Source: JBMHDN01 sp049889355 (lineage in GTDB: Bacteria; Pseudomonadota; Alphaproteobacteria; Puniceispirillales; Puniceispirillaceae). Taken from it: a stretch of DNA of 64,000 nucleotides. This document shows positions 1-8,613 of the stretch, one piece after another; position 1 is the stretch's first letter; every line of letters starts with the position of its first letter. The translations under genes were made by a program, and so were the position numbers. The stretch spans positions 1 through 64,000 of the forward strand of contig JBMHDN010000029.1 in NCBI GenBank assembly GCA_049889355.1. The letters are read 5' to 3'. The notes below the pieces were generated by a model, which saw nothing but the letters and a program-made list of their open reading frames with translations, was not told the origin of the DNA and ran no database searches.

Positions 1-506
1 AATTGCTCGCCGATACCTTCCATCAAGACCACCCCGCCGGTGAGGCAGACAGGCACATCGGCGCCTAAACTGAGCGCTATATCGCTCAGCTTATTGTGAT
101 CAGCCTCACATTGGAACACAGATAACAGCCCTTGTAAGGTGGCTGCTGCATCCGCGCTGCCACCGCCTAAACCTGCACCAAGAGGAATGTTTTTTGTGAT
201 GTGAATGCGCACCGGAATGCTGGGTATCAGGCCAGCATCGCGCAATGCATCCCGGCTGCTTGCAATCAGCGTATCACCACCTGCTGATTGCAAGGTCTTG
301 GCATAAGCCCCATCACAAATAATCTGATCTTTATCGGATACAGAAAAATGCAGGCGATCACCCCAATCGGTAAAACAAACCAGCGAGGACAGCAGATGAT
401 AGCCATCTGCGCGCCGCCCGCATATGCGCAAGGATAAATTGAGTTTAGCAGGTGCCAGCAAGCTGACACCAACAGATCTGCGATCGATTTCTTTAGTCAC
501 TGACAT
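1..506 (-). CDS. ispE: 4-diphosphocytidyl-2-C-methyl-D-erythritol kinase, C-terminus cut by window edge
   Basis: This GHMP-family kinase phosphorylates CDP-methylerythritol with ATP in the cytosolic MEP route to isoprenoids. Reading the minus strand from the ATG at 506 gives 168 codons without a stop. They include the substrate-binding stretch PAKLNLSLRICGRRADGYH near residues 19-37, the ATP-binding glycine-rich loop PLGAGLGGGSADAA near residues 114-127, and LGADVPVCL further on. These are the first two thirds of a protein that is normally about 280-300 residues; the rest lies beyond position 1. It is the last visible gene of a minus-strand series behind ETF-QO and the TPR gene, 46 bp after the TPR stop. 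Only the edge truncation limits the call. Confidence 0.93.
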   Translation of the reverse strand, partial: MSVTKEIDRRSVGVSLLAPAKLNLSLRICGRRADGYHLLSSLVCFTDWGDRLHFSVSDKDQIICDGAYAKTLQSAGGDTLIASSRDALRDAGLIPSIPVRIHITKNIPLGAGLGGGSADAAATLQGLLSVFQCEADHNKLSDIALSLGADVPVCLTGGVVLMEGIGEQ

Positions 507-552
507 TGCTTAACCATTGAGGTTAGACCACCTAATTTGCGATATGGCGATC

Positions 553-2382
553 TCATAGGCCATTGACCAGCTTTTGCTCAATGGTTGCTTTGAGTTCGAT
601 ACGGGCGGTATCGCCGGCTGCTTCTTTATCGCGTTCAATGATATCCAGAACCAACTGCCATTTAAAACGTGCTTCTGAATATCGGCCTAACTGCCAATAA
701 ACATCACCTAAATGATCACCAATCACCGGATCTGATGGCTCAAGCCGGAATGCCCGCTCCAGCCAGTCTAGTGCCTGATCAAATTGGCCTTTGCGATAAT
801 GCACCCAGCCGAGCGAATCTGCGAAAAATCCATTTTGAGGCCGCAAGGCCACTGCCCGCTCAATCAGCCGAAAAGCCTCATCGAGATGTCGGCCTTCATC
901 TGCAAACCAATATCCCAGATAATTCAGCGCATAGGCATCTTCAGGATTAAGCATTATCGCTTTGCGCAGATTATCCTTAGCCAATTTATCTTCGCCGATA
1001 TGCTCATAGGCGATACCAAGAGAGCGATAAACCGAGCCCAGCTGATTACCGCGTTCTAAAGAGGCAAGATAAGCACCAACCGCTTTTTGATATTGCTTAT
1101 CGAACCGGTAATTATCCCCCAAGACTTGCCAGAGCAGGGATTCTGAAGCAAAGAGCGGATTTTGTGTTTTGCGCTCAAGGCCAGCCAGAATTTTTTCCAT
1201 ATCCTCTGCCTGGCGCCATTGTTCAATTTGCATGTAAAAAGCTGGACCAGACCAGGGGCTGTCTTCAGCGATAGAGGCCAGGTAATCGGCTGATATATCC
1301 ATCCGGCCATCTGCTTCTGCCAGCTGTGCCAGCACAAAACGGGCATCATCTAATGTCGGGTCCAGTTGAAGGGCCAGATGTGCCCGGCCTGCCAGCAGCG
1401 GTGCATTCTGGGCTGTTAAATGTACCCAATTCAAGAAAAGCACCGCACGTGCCATGGCCTGGTTAAGCGTCACAGGCGGATTAAATGCCAATCTATCGAT
1501 CATCTGCTGGTGGAAAAACCGCTGGCTCAGCCCATAGCGGATGATGTCAGTAGAGCGCTGCGGATCGCCAAGTTGGCTCCAAAGGGCAATTTGCCTGAGC
1601 TCAATTTGGGCGGCTAGGCTGGTCGCTTCTTCAAGAAGATAGAGCTCAAACCGGGCTTCTTGTTCACGCCCTGCTAATATTTGCATTTCTGCAAGATGCA
1701 GGTGGATGAAGTAAGGCAGGCCTTGTGAAGATATATCGATATTTTGCTGATTTTGCTGATAATCCATGGCCAGATCACGCCCCAATTGGCGCAAACCTGA
1801 AAGGCCAGCATCAGTCTGGCCCTCTGCAAAAAGCGCCCAACTGGCCAAAAGCTGGCCCATGAAACGGGTATTTTGATCGGTTTTCAGGCGCTCACTAAAG
1901 GCCAGAACGGCTTGATAATCTTGCTGTTGAAAAGCGAGGATGGCCGCCGGCTCTGAGGTGATCGCCAAGGGCAGGCCTTCTGCTTCGATCAGCCGTGCAA
2001 TCTGAGCTGCTTTTTCAATATTACCAGTGAAATATTGCGCAAAAAAAGCCTGCCTCAGAAAAAGCGGGCTCCGGCTTTCGCGCAGCAACGCCTCAGAAAA
2101 AACATCAGATGCTCTGGTCCAGTCACTTTGCTGGCGGGCATAACGGCCAACCAGATAGAGTGCAGACAAGCTGGTATTATCGGTGATTTCAAGCGGTGTT
2201 TCTTCAGTTGCTATCTGTTGAATATGCTGGCTGGGCCCTGCACATTGCATCAAGAGCAACCCGCCAAAGACAAGTGCTATGCACCTGCCAACGCGAAAAG
2301 CAATGCTGGGTGGTTTCAGATAATGTGAAAAACGCGCAAATAAAGAAGCATGAAGGAGACCAAACTGGCGAGATGGTGCCAT
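553..2382 (-). CDS. Tetratricopeptide-repeat protein, probably membrane-anchored
   Basis: A 609-residue protein with no enzymatic motif. The reading frame is open further upstream into the ETF-QO gene, but the ATG at 2380-2382 has a good AAGGAGA ribosome site and is followed by a basic N-region and a hydrophobic segment (about residues 34-46) ending in Cys47, so I use it. The residue before Cys47 is Gln, which makes the lipobox atypical; it may be a lipoprotein or just a signal anchor. TPR units are clear in the C-terminal third, in helices containing motifs such as LGIAYEHIGEDKLAKDNL, LGWVHYRKGQFDQALDWL and LGDVYWQLGRYSEA. A TPR protein between ETF-QO and ispE is a common alphaproteobacterial arrangement. 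The function is unknown; a scaffold for an envelope complex is a guess. Confidence 0.85.
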   Translation of the reverse strand: MAPSRQFGLLHASLFARFSHYLKPPSIAFRVGRCIALVFGGLLLMQCAGPSQHIQQIATEETPLEITDNTSLSALYLVGRYARQQSDWTRASDVFSEALLRESRSPLFLRQAFFAQYFTGNIEKAAQIARLIEAEGLPLAITSEPAAILAFQQQDYQAVLAFSERLKTDQNTRFMGQLLASWALFAEGQTDAGLSGLRQLGRDLAMDYQQNQQNIDISSQGLPYFIHLHLAEMQILAGREQEARFELYLLEEATSLAAQIELRQIALWSQLGDPQRSTDIIRYGLSQRFFHQQMIDRLAFNPPVTLNQAMARAVLFLNWVHLTAQNAPLLAGRAHLALQLDPTLDDARFVLAQLAEADGRMDISADYLASIAEDSPWSGPAFYMQIEQWRQAEDMEKILAGLERKTQNPLFASESLLWQVLGDNYRFDKQYQKAVGAYLASLERGNQLGSVYRSLGIAYEHIGEDKLAKDNLRKAIMLNPEDAYALNYLGYWFADEGRHLDEAFRLIERAVALRPQNGFFADSLGWVHYRKGQFDQALDWLERAFRLEPSDPVIGDHLGDVYWQLGRYSEARFKWQLVLDIIERDKEAAGDTARIELKATIEQKLVNGL

Positions 2383-2410
2383 AAATTGTCTCCTTGCATG
2401 CTTGGTTTGA

Positions 2411-4048
2411 TTACATATTCGGGTAGTTTGGCCCGCCTCCACCTTCTGGCACAACCCAGCGGATATTCTGTGTTGGATCCTTGATATCACAGGTTTTGCA
2501 ATGCACACAATTCTGCGCATTGATTTGCAGGCGTGGATTGCTGCCATCTTCTTCGCGGACGATCTCATAGACACCAGCTGGGCAATAACGCTGTTCAGGT
2601 GCATCATAAAGCGCCAGATTATGTTCAATCGGCACAGAAGCATCTTTTAAGGTGAGATGCACAGGCTGGTTTTCCTCATGGTTGGTCCCAGAAAGGAAGA
2701 CAGAGGAATTGCGATCAAAGCTGACGACATTATCTGGTTTTGGATAATCAATTTTTGGTGCTTCAGACGCTTTTTTCAGCTGGCTGTGATCTGCATGATG
2801 GCGGAAGGTCCAAGGCGCCTTACCGCGCAAAATGTAAGTATCAATGCCAGCATAGGCCATACCAAATAAGAAGCCCTTATTAAAGGCTGGGCGGATATTG
2901 CGCACCTTATAAAGCTCGTCCCACAACCAGCTCTTGGTCATTTTATCGCCATAAGCAGCGGGCTCTGTGCCAGATGCGCTCTCAGCAGAGACCACATCAA
3001 ATACAGCTTCAGCAGCCAGCATGCCTGATTTCATCGCGGTATGTGTGCCCTTGATTTTTGGCACGTTCAAAAAGCCGGCTGTACAGCCAACCAGACAGCC
3101 ACCCGGGAAAGTCAGTTTCGGAACAGACTGGAAACCGCCTTCATTGAGTGCGCGTGCACCATAAGAGACACGCCGGCCACCTTCTAAAATTGGACGCACG
3201 GCGGGATGTGTTTTAAACCGTTGGAATTCTTCAAAAGGTGAGAGATGCGGATTGCTGTAATCAAGCCCCACCACATAGCCAATCGCCACCTGATTGCCAT
3301 TAAGATGATAGAGGAAAGAGCCACCATAAACATCTGTCGATAAAGGCCAGCCCACTGAATGCCAGACTGTACCTGGCTTGGATTTGGCTGGATCAATATC
3401 CCACAATTCTTTGATCCCGATAGCATAGGTTTGCGGATCCTTGCCTTCACGCAAATCAAATGTGTCAAACAAACCTTTGGTAAGATGACCGCGGCACCCT
3501 TCTGCAAAAATCACCTGCTTGGCCAATAATTCCATGCCTGGCATGAAACCATCGCCTTGGCTGCCATCTTTATTGACACCCATATCCCCTGTTTGCACAC
3601 CGCGCACTGCGCCATTTTCATCAAACAAGACTTCTGCAGCAGCAAAGCCAGGGTAGATCTCAACACCCATCGCTTCAGCCTGCTCTGCCAGCCAGCGGCA
3701 GAAATTGCCAAGCGAGATGATGTAATTGCCATGATTATTCATCTGAGGCGGGGTTGGCAGGCGGAATGAGCCAGATTGAGTAAGATACATGAACTGATCT
3801 GTTTCAACCGCAGTATCAAGCGGTGCACCGCGATTTTTCCAATCTGGGATCAGCTCGTTTAAAGCGCGTGGTTCCAGCACCGCACCAGATAGAATATGGG
3901 CACCAACCTCACTGCCTTTTTCGATGAGGCAAACAGAGATATCCTGCCCTTTTTCTTCTGCCAGCTGGCGCAAGCGAATAGCAGCAGATAAGCCAGATGG
4001 CCCACCGCCGACAATCACTACATCAAATTCCATCTGATCGCGTTCCAT
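2411..4048 (-). CDS. etfD: Electron transfer flavoprotein-ubiquinone oxidoreductase
   Basis: Membrane-associated flavo-iron-sulfur enzyme that passes electrons from reduced ETF (fatty-acid, amino-acid and choline-derivative dehydrogenases) to ubiquinone. The 545-residue product begins with an FAD dinucleotide fold, GGGPSGLSAAIRL (about residues 14-26). It ends with the [4Fe-4S] ligand set: Cys489 in RYCPAGVYE, then Cys514, Cys517 and Cys520 in NCVHCKTCD, followed by the family tail WVVPEGGGGPNYPNM. The length is typical of the family. The start has an upstream GGTAGGAA; an ATG six codons in (MEFDVV) is the alternative. It is the first gene of the minus-strand series with the TPR gene (28 bp away) and ispE, and diverges from the glycosylase gene. 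Confidence 0.96.
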   Translation of the reverse strand: MERDQMEFDVVIVGGGPSGLSAAIRLRQLAEEKGQDISVCLIEKGSEVGAHILSGAVLEPRALNELIPDWKNRGAPLDTAVETDQFMYLTQSGSFRLPTPPQMNNHGNYIISLGNFCRWLAEQAEAMGVEIYPGFAAAEVLFDENGAVRGVQTGDMGVNKDGSQGDGFMPGMELLAKQVIFAEGCRGHLTKGLFDTFDLREGKDPQTYAIGIKELWDIDPAKSKPGTVWHSVGWPLSTDVYGGSFLYHLNGNQVAIGYVVGLDYSNPHLSPFEEFQRFKTHPAVRPILEGGRRVSYGARALNEGGFQSVPKLTFPGGCLVGCTAGFLNVPKIKGTHTAMKSGMLAAEAVFDVVSAESASGTEPAAYGDKMTKSWLWDELYKVRNIRPAFNKGFLFGMAYAGIDTYILRGKAPWTFRHHADHSQLKKASEAPKIDYPKPDNVVSFDRNSSVFLSGTNHEENQPVHLTLKDASVPIEHNLALYDAPEQRYCPAGVYEIVREEDGSNPRLQINAQNCVHCKTCDIKDPTQNIRWVVPEGGGGPNYPNM

Positions 4049-4172
4049 GTTTCCTACCCTCTAAATGTCGCTTTTTCATATCTGGTTCGCCTCACTGACA
4101 AGACGCGCCGTTCAAAAGCCATGGTCATATCCTGCAAAATGCAGAGATGAAAAACTGATTTTGTCTCATGAC

Positions 4173-4191
4173 AATGCCACTTAATGGCATT
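4173..4191. promoter_or_regulatory. Inverted repeat AATGCCA-N5-TGGCATT in a divergent promoter region
   Basis: A perfect 7-bp inverted repeat with a 5-bp spacer lies in the 184-bp gap between the divergent ETF-QO and glycosylase genes, about 125 bp before the former and 41 bp before the latter. Its size and symmetry fit a dimeric repressor site, or a short RNA hairpin in the leader of the plus-strand gene. No regulator is encoded nearby, so the role is inferred from position alone. Confidence 0.4.
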
Positions 4192-4232
4192 ATCCTAAGG
4201 TCCGAACCATAACATGGCAGACGCAAATTAGT

Positions 4233-5150
4233 ATGACAACGCCAGATTTCAGCAGAGATGACCTAATCGCACAACTTTCTTGGCAGTTGGAAAACGGCAT
4301 AGATTGCGCCTTGCTGGATAGCCCTGCGCGGCCAGATAGCTGGCAAAAACCGCTCACCATTGATGCGATATTATCTGGCCCATCTCAAAAAAGAGCTGCT
4401 CAAACAATTCCTCAAGCCGTCATACAGGCTCAAACGCAAGCAAATGGCACACCCAGTCAGGTCAAAGAAGCGCCCTCACCTGCCTATGATATGCCAGATG
4501 ATAGGATGCCTTCGCCTGTTGCCAGCACATCAAAGGCGCAGCCTGCACGCACCACCAAAGCAGATTTAGACAGCATCACCAGCCTTGAGGCCTTAAAAGA
4601 AGCCTTGAGCCAGTTTGAGGGCTGCGCGCTCAAACGTACCGCCACCAATCTGGTCTTTAGCGATGGTGCGCGTGATGCCCGTATCATGCTGATTGGTGAA
4701 GCCCCTGGCCGAGATGAAGATCGCATGGGCCTGCCTTTTGTCGGCGAGGCTGGCAAAATGCTGGATAAGATGCTGGCGACCATTGGGTTGGATAGATCAC
4801 ATGTCTATATCACCAATCTCTTGCCTTGGCGGCCACCAGGCAACCGTACGCCAACCAGCGAAGAAACACAGATGCTCCTACCTTTTTTAAAGCGTCATAT
4901 TCAGCTGAAAAACCCAGATGTGATTCTGGCTCTTGGTGGCTCCTCTGCTAAGAGCCTGCTTGATACGTCTCTTGGCATTTTAAATTTGCGCGGCAAAATG
5001 CAAGAAATAGATTTCGGCGGTGGGCAGCCTGTCCCTGTCTTGCCGACCCTGCATCCGGCTTATCTGCTGCGCTCTCCGGCACAAAAAAAGCTGGCATTTA
5101 CAGATTTGCTCCAATTGCGGGCATTTTATGATAGGCTCAGCCCAACCTAA
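4233..5150 (+). CDS. Family 4-like uracil-DNA glycosylase homologue without the Fe-S cysteines
   Basis: A 305-residue protein of the UDG superfamily, whose members remove uracil from DNA. Motif 1, GEAPGRDEDRMGLPFVGEAG (residues 155-174), and motif 2, HPAYLLR (residues 274-280), are intact and match the family 4 active site. The first 105 residues are a Pro/Ala/Gln-rich low-complexity segment absent from compact family 4 enzymes. Family 4 normally holds a [4Fe-4S] cluster on four Cys. Here only Cys131 is at an expected place; the partner three residues earlier is Phe, the Cys of the K-C-R-P-P motif is Trp199 (PWRPPGNRTPT), and the Cys before P-F-L is Leu. Similar cysteine-free versions are, as far as I recall, common in Alphaproteobacteria. 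Activity on uracil is likely but not shown. Confidence 0.85.
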   Translation: MTTPDFSRDDLIAQLSWQLENGIDCALLDSPARPDSWQKPLTIDAILSGPSQKRAAQTIPQAVIQAQTQANGTPSQVKEAPSPAYDMPDDRMPSPVASTSKAQPARTTKADLDSITSLEALKEALSQFEGCALKRTATNLVFSDGARDARIMLIGEAPGRDEDRMGLPFVGEAGKMLDKMLATIGLDRSHVYITNLLPWRPPGNRTPTSEETQMLLPFLKRHIQLKNPDVILALGGSSAKSLLDTSLGILNLRGKMQEIDFGGGQPVPVLPTLHPAYLLRSPAQKKLAFTDLLQLRAFYDRLSPT

Positions 5151-5215
5151 GACACATGATGATGTGAGTGCTGAGGCCTATGGTTTTAGGGTGCTGGAAT
5201 GAGAGACAGAAAAAG

Positions 5216-6982
5216 ATGTTTTTGAGTTTGAAACAAAAAGCGGTTCTGATTGGCGCCTTCTGGGCGTTTTTTTCAGCTGGTCCTGCTTTTGCCCAAGAAC
5301 CGCCCGTCCAATTGCTCTCTGCAACAGATGTTGAACGCTATCAGCAGATTTTTGCGCTCCAAGAAGCAGGCCAGATTAAAAAAGCAGATAAATATATTGC
5401 TGACATTGATAATGAAATTTTGATGGGACATGTGCTCTCTCAGCGTTATTTGCACCCCACCGCCTGGCGTTCGACATATAGCGAGCTGAAAAACTGGCTG
5501 GATATTTACAATGATCATCCAGCTGCCAGCCGAATCAAATGGCTGGCTGATAAACGCAAACCCAGAAAAGCTGCGGCGCCTAAAAAGCCGAAAAAAGGCT
5601 ATCTGAACGGGGTTGGCAATCCAACAAACCAGAGCTGGCGCCCTTATATCCCGACCACCAGAACAGGCCGGGCCTCACCGCGTCAAACAGCGAAAATCGC
5701 CTCAACCATCCGCCGGTCCATTCGCCGCAAAGAGCCAACCAACGCTTCGAAATATCTGAATCAGAAATCGGTCTTGCGCTATCTGACTGCCGAAGAAGAA
5801 GCGCATTTACGTGGTGAAATCGCGCATGGCTATTTTATTTTCGGGCTGGATGATAAGGCTTTGCGCACCGCAAGGCAGGCCATCGCCAAAGGTAAAAATA
5901 AAGCCTATATGGCCTATTGGGCGGCCGGTTTGGCTGCCTATCGCTCGCACCAGCCTGACCTGGCTGGCATTTATTTCCGAACATTGGCCGAAGAAGAAAC
6001 CGCGCCAGCTGCTTTGCGTTCTTCTGCGGCTTTTTGGGCACATCGCATTGCCCTTGCCAGAGGCGAGGTGGCACAGGCCATGACCTATCTGGATATTGCA
6101 GCCTCTTATCCTGATCTCTTCTATGGGGTGATGGCACGCCAGGCCAGCGGTCAGGATCAGGCGCTTGATTTTACATTGCCGCCTCTATCATATGATTTTA
6201 ACGATTGGCTGATTGCTCAGCGCGGCGGCCGGCGCACCCTAGCCCTGCTTCAGGTTGGAAATTGGACAGAGGCAGGGCGTGAGTTGCGCTATCTCTATGC
6301 CGAAGCCAGCCTAGATAGGCGGCGCGATATGATGGTGTTTGCAGTGCAGCAGAATATGCCTGGCCTGGCCTTTCGGATAGCTGATATTTTCCTGCGCAAT
6401 CATGGTGAGCGTTATAATGCTGCGCTTTATCCGCGCCCTGAAGTGGCCGTTGAATTTCAGGTTGATCAGGCGCTGGTCTGGGCGATTGCACGGCGCGAAT
6501 CCAGTTTCTATCCGCTGGCCAGAAGCCGGGTGAAAGCAAGCGGTCTGATGCAGATTATGCCAGCCACCGCTGCCTTTATTTCAGGTGATAGACGCCTGCG
6601 CACCACCCACCGCCATTTGCTGCATAATCCGGCCTTTAATTTGAAACTGGGCCAGGATTACATCCGCCATTTATTGGATGAGCGTGTGGTGAATGGTGAA
6701 TTGGTGCGGATGCTGGCGGCTTATAATGGTGGGCCTGGCAATCTGAATAAATGGCTACGCGGGATGAGCAGGCGAGATGATTTATTTTTGATGATCGAAT
6801 CTATTCCGGCCAGGGAAACGCGCAATTATGTAAAATCTGTGGTCAGCGATATGGCGGTCTATCGCCAGAAATTTGGTCAAGATACACCGATTTTGCGCGG
6901 TCTCGTGACGGGTCTGGTTGATCAAGAAGTGGGTTTGCTCCTCACCCAGAACAGCCATTTTATACCCAATAAGAAACCCTGA
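5216..6982 (+). CDS. slt: Soluble lytic murein transglycosylase (Slt70-type)
   Basis: Periplasmic enzyme that cleaves the MurNAc-GlcNAc bond of peptidoglycan to form 1,6-anhydro ends. I start it at the ATG at 5216 (588 residues), because this gives a clean signal peptide, MFLSLKQKAVLIGAFWAFF through AFA; the open frame extends 16 codons further up without a plausible leader. A long helical region like the Slt70 superhelix fills residues 30-400. The goose-lysozyme-type catalytic domain follows, with ARRESSF holding catalytic Glu428, then SGLMQIMPATA and AAYNGGPGNL. It lies 65 bp after the glycosylase gene and 66 bp before moaB, with no obvious terminator between them. Confidence 0.92.
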   Translation: MFLSLKQKAVLIGAFWAFFSAGPAFAQEPPVQLLSATDVERYQQIFALQEAGQIKKADKYIADIDNEILMGHVLSQRYLHPTAWRSTYSELKNWLDIYNDHPAASRIKWLADKRKPRKAAAPKKPKKGYLNGVGNPTNQSWRPYIPTTRTGRASPRQTAKIASTIRRSIRRKEPTNASKYLNQKSVLRYLTAEEEAHLRGEIAHGYFIFGLDDKALRTARQAIAKGKNKAYMAYWAAGLAAYRSHQPDLAGIYFRTLAEEETAPAALRSSAAFWAHRIALARGEVAQAMTYLDIAASYPDLFYGVMARQASGQDQALDFTLPPLSYDFNDWLIAQRGGRRTLALLQVGNWTEAGRELRYLYAEASLDRRRDMMVFAVQQNMPGLAFRIADIFLRNHGERYNAALYPRPEVAVEFQVDQALVWAIARRESSFYPLARSRVKASGLMQIMPATAAFISGDRRLRTTHRHLLHNPAFNLKLGQDYIRHLLDERVVNGELVRMLAAYNGGPGNLNKWLRGMSRRDDLFLMIESIPARETRNYVKSVVSDMAVYRQKFGQDTPILRGLVTGLVDQEVGLLLTQNSHFIPNKKP

Positions 6983-7048
6983 TGAATTAAGCTGCATCAT
7001 AAGCAAGGTGACACTGGCGGGTGTGAAGCAAAAAAATGAGGTCAGATA

Positions 7049-7603
7049 ATGGGCGGCAGAATAGACGAGACACGTGATTTTATTTCGGTGCGCATTGCGG
7101 TGATTACCCTGTCAGACAGCCGACGCCTTGCCGATGATACATCAGGTGATCTATTGGTCGCGCGCTTGACAGAAGCTGGCCATCATCTGGCAGACCGTGT
7201 GCTCTTACCAGATGACAAAGCCGTGATCGAGGCACAGCTTGAAACCTATATTGCTGATCCTGCGATTGATGTGGTGATCTCTACAGGCGGTACCGGCCTC
7301 ACCGGCCGAGATGTCACACCTGAAGCGTTCCGTGCGGTTTTTGACAAAGAAATTGAAGGGTTCGGTGAAATGTTCCGTTTTCTGTCTTTCCAGAAAATCG
7401 GCACCTCGACCTTGCAGAGCCGGGCGCTGGCCGGTGTAGCTGGTGGCACCTATCTCTTTGCGTTGCCAGGCTCGCCTTCTGCGGTCAAAGATGCCTGGGA
7501 TGATTTGCTGGCGCATCAGCTGGATTACCGTCACCGCCCCTGCAATTTTGTCGAGATTATGCCACGCCTGCTGGAAACCGGTGTGGCCGGGCGCAAAAAA
7601 TAG
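7049..7603 (+). CDS. moaB: Molybdenum cofactor biosynthesis protein MoaB/MogA family
   Basis: The MoaB/Mog family adenylylates molybdopterin ahead of molybdenum insertion. The 184-residue product has the family fold signatures: RIAVITLSDSR near the N-terminus, the ligand loop STGGTGLTGRD (about residues 79-89) and LPGSPSAVKDAW, which binds the pterin phosphate. GAGGTCAG precedes the ATG by a few bases. It is somewhat longer than the minimal family size because of an N-terminal extension of about 14 residues and a tail. The next gene, rnhB, is in the same reading frame after the TAG and 14 further codons; this looks coincidental. Confidence 0.92.
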   Translation: MGGRIDETRDFISVRIAVITLSDSRRLADDTSGDLLVARLTEAGHHLADRVLLPDDKAVIEAQLETYIADPAIDVVISTGGTGLTGRDVTPEAFRAVFDKEIEGFGEMFRFLSFQKIGTSTLQSRALAGVAGGTYLFALPGSPSAVKDAWDDLLAHQLDYRHRPCNFVEIMPRLLETGVAGRKK

Positions 7604-7645
7604 CTATCCAGACAGTACCATCCAGAAAAAGATTTTAATAAAGCC

Positions 7646-8350
7646 TTGGCAGATTATCAGCTTGAACAGGAAATATTGGCAAAGGCCGGCAGACCAGGTG
7701 GGCTGGTTTTCGGGGTAGATGAAGCAGGGCGCGGGCCTTGGGCTGGACCTGTGACCGCCGCTGCTTGCTGGCTTCATCCAGATTATATCTCTGCATTGGA
7801 TAAAGGGCTGACAGATTCAAAACAGCTGAGCCCAAAGCAACGCCGTTATTTTGAAGAACAGATAATGGGCGGCCCACATCGCTTTGCAGTGGCACATGCC
7901 AGCGTTGAAGAGATTGATAGGCTGGGTATTTTAAAGGCGACTTTCCTTGCGATGCAGCGGGCAGTGGATCAGCTGGCCGCAGAATTATTTTCTGAATTAT
8001 CTTCTGCATTATCTTCAGCATTAGCTGCTGAGGTTGCAGGCCTGCCGAGTGCGATCCTTGTCGATGGCAATCTTACCCCGCCTTTTGACAATATTGGCAC
8101 GGCGCTTATTCGGCCTGTGGTGAAAGGTGATAGCAAAAGCCTATCCATTGCCGCGGCGTCTGTCTGCGCCAAGGAGTGCCGTGACAGGGCGATGATGGCC
8201 TTAGATAGAGATTATCCTGCCTATGGGTTTGCGGCGCATAAAGGATATGGGACCAAGCAACATCAAGAGGCACTCACCCAATTTGGCCCGTGCCCTGCGC
8301 ATCGCACCAGCTTTAAACCCGTCGCCCGTCTTATCCAAAACGACGCTTAA
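7646..8350 (+). CDS. rnhB: Ribonuclease HII
   Basis: Cytosolic endonuclease that nicks RNA in RNA:DNA hybrids and single ribonucleotides in DNA. The product is 234 residues from a TTG start: no ATG or GTG lies between the in-frame TAG of moaB (7601-7603) and the catalytic motif, so TTG at 7646 is the only reasonable choice. Asp25 and Glu26 in FGVDEAGRGPWAGPV are the metal-binding pair. ILVDGN and KGDSKSLSIAAASVCAKECRD follow in the usual order, and AAHKGYGT closes the fold. An alanine/serine/leucine insertion near residues 116-128 comes from a 12-bp tandem duplication. Adjacency to ccrM recurs in Alphaproteobacteria. Confidence 0.93.
   Translation: MADYQLEQEILAKAGRPGGLVFGVDEAGRGPWAGPVTAAACWLHPDYISALDKGLTDSKQLSPKQRRYFEEQIMGGPHRFAVAHASVEEIDRLGILKATFLAMQRAVDQLAAELFSELSSALSSALAAEVAGLPSAILVDGNLTPPFDNIGTALIRPVVKGDSKSLSIAAASVCAKECRDRAMMALDRDYPAYGFAAHKGYGTKQHQEALTQFGPCPAHRTSFKPVARLIQNDA
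7991..8026 (+). repeat. 12-bp tandem repeat (3 units) inside rnhB
   Basis: Three diverged 12-bp units, TCTGAATTATCT, TCTGCATTATCT and TCAGCATTAGCT, stand head to tail and encode three S-x-L-(S/A) blocks from residue 116. The unit length keeps the frame, so each duplication adds four residues to a probable surface helix between two conserved blocks of RNase HII. Confidence 0.75.
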
Positions 8351-8360
8351 CAAATCGGCG

Positions 8361-8380
8361 GGCCAGTCCGCAGGCTGGCC
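8361..8380 (+). terminator. Short hairpin downstream of rnhB
   Basis: GGCCAG and CTGGCC pair around an 8-base loop ten bases after the rnhB stop and are followed only by TTTG. The stem is GC-rich but the U-tract is poor, so it may be a weak terminator. The remaining 230 bases to ccrM hold its promoter region and no recognisable gene. Confidence 0.4.
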
Positions 8381-8550
8381 TTTGCGACACATCGGCCCCT
8401 TTTGTGGTCTGTTTTGGGCATTTTGACTGAATTTGCGTGATAAAATTGCAACATATGGCAAGTTTTTGTCTTTTGCCTCTCTATATCTATGGGCCTGACT
8501 TATTTCAGCCACCAGATATAGATATCACTTTAAGTTATCAGTATAAGCTA

Positions 8551-8575
8551 TTGACTAAAATAGGATTTATGATTC
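8551..8575 (+). promoter_or_regulatory. Candidate ccrM promoter region with a GANTC site
   Basis: TTGACT at 8551-8556 resembles a -35 hexamer, and GATTC at 8571-8575, a GANTC target of the downstream enzyme, lies where a -10 or start site would fall; no convincing -10 is seen at standard spacing. In Caulobacter, GANTC methylation state controls ccrM transcription, so the placement is suggestive. The exact promoter is not resolved. Confidence 0.3.
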
Positions 8576-8613
8576 TTTTGAGGAGAAACAGCGCGTTTTA
8601 AGCAACCAAAAGA

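Noticed and set aside
2383..2643. Upstream extension of the TPR gene by 87 codons
   Set aside because: It lies inside the ETF-QO coding sequence on the same strand in another frame and lacks a ribosome site, while AAGGAGA precedes 2382.
7604..7645. moaB-rnhB as an interrupted fusion, since the frames agree
   Set aside because: Both proteins are full length with their own family termini; agreement of frame has a one in three chance.
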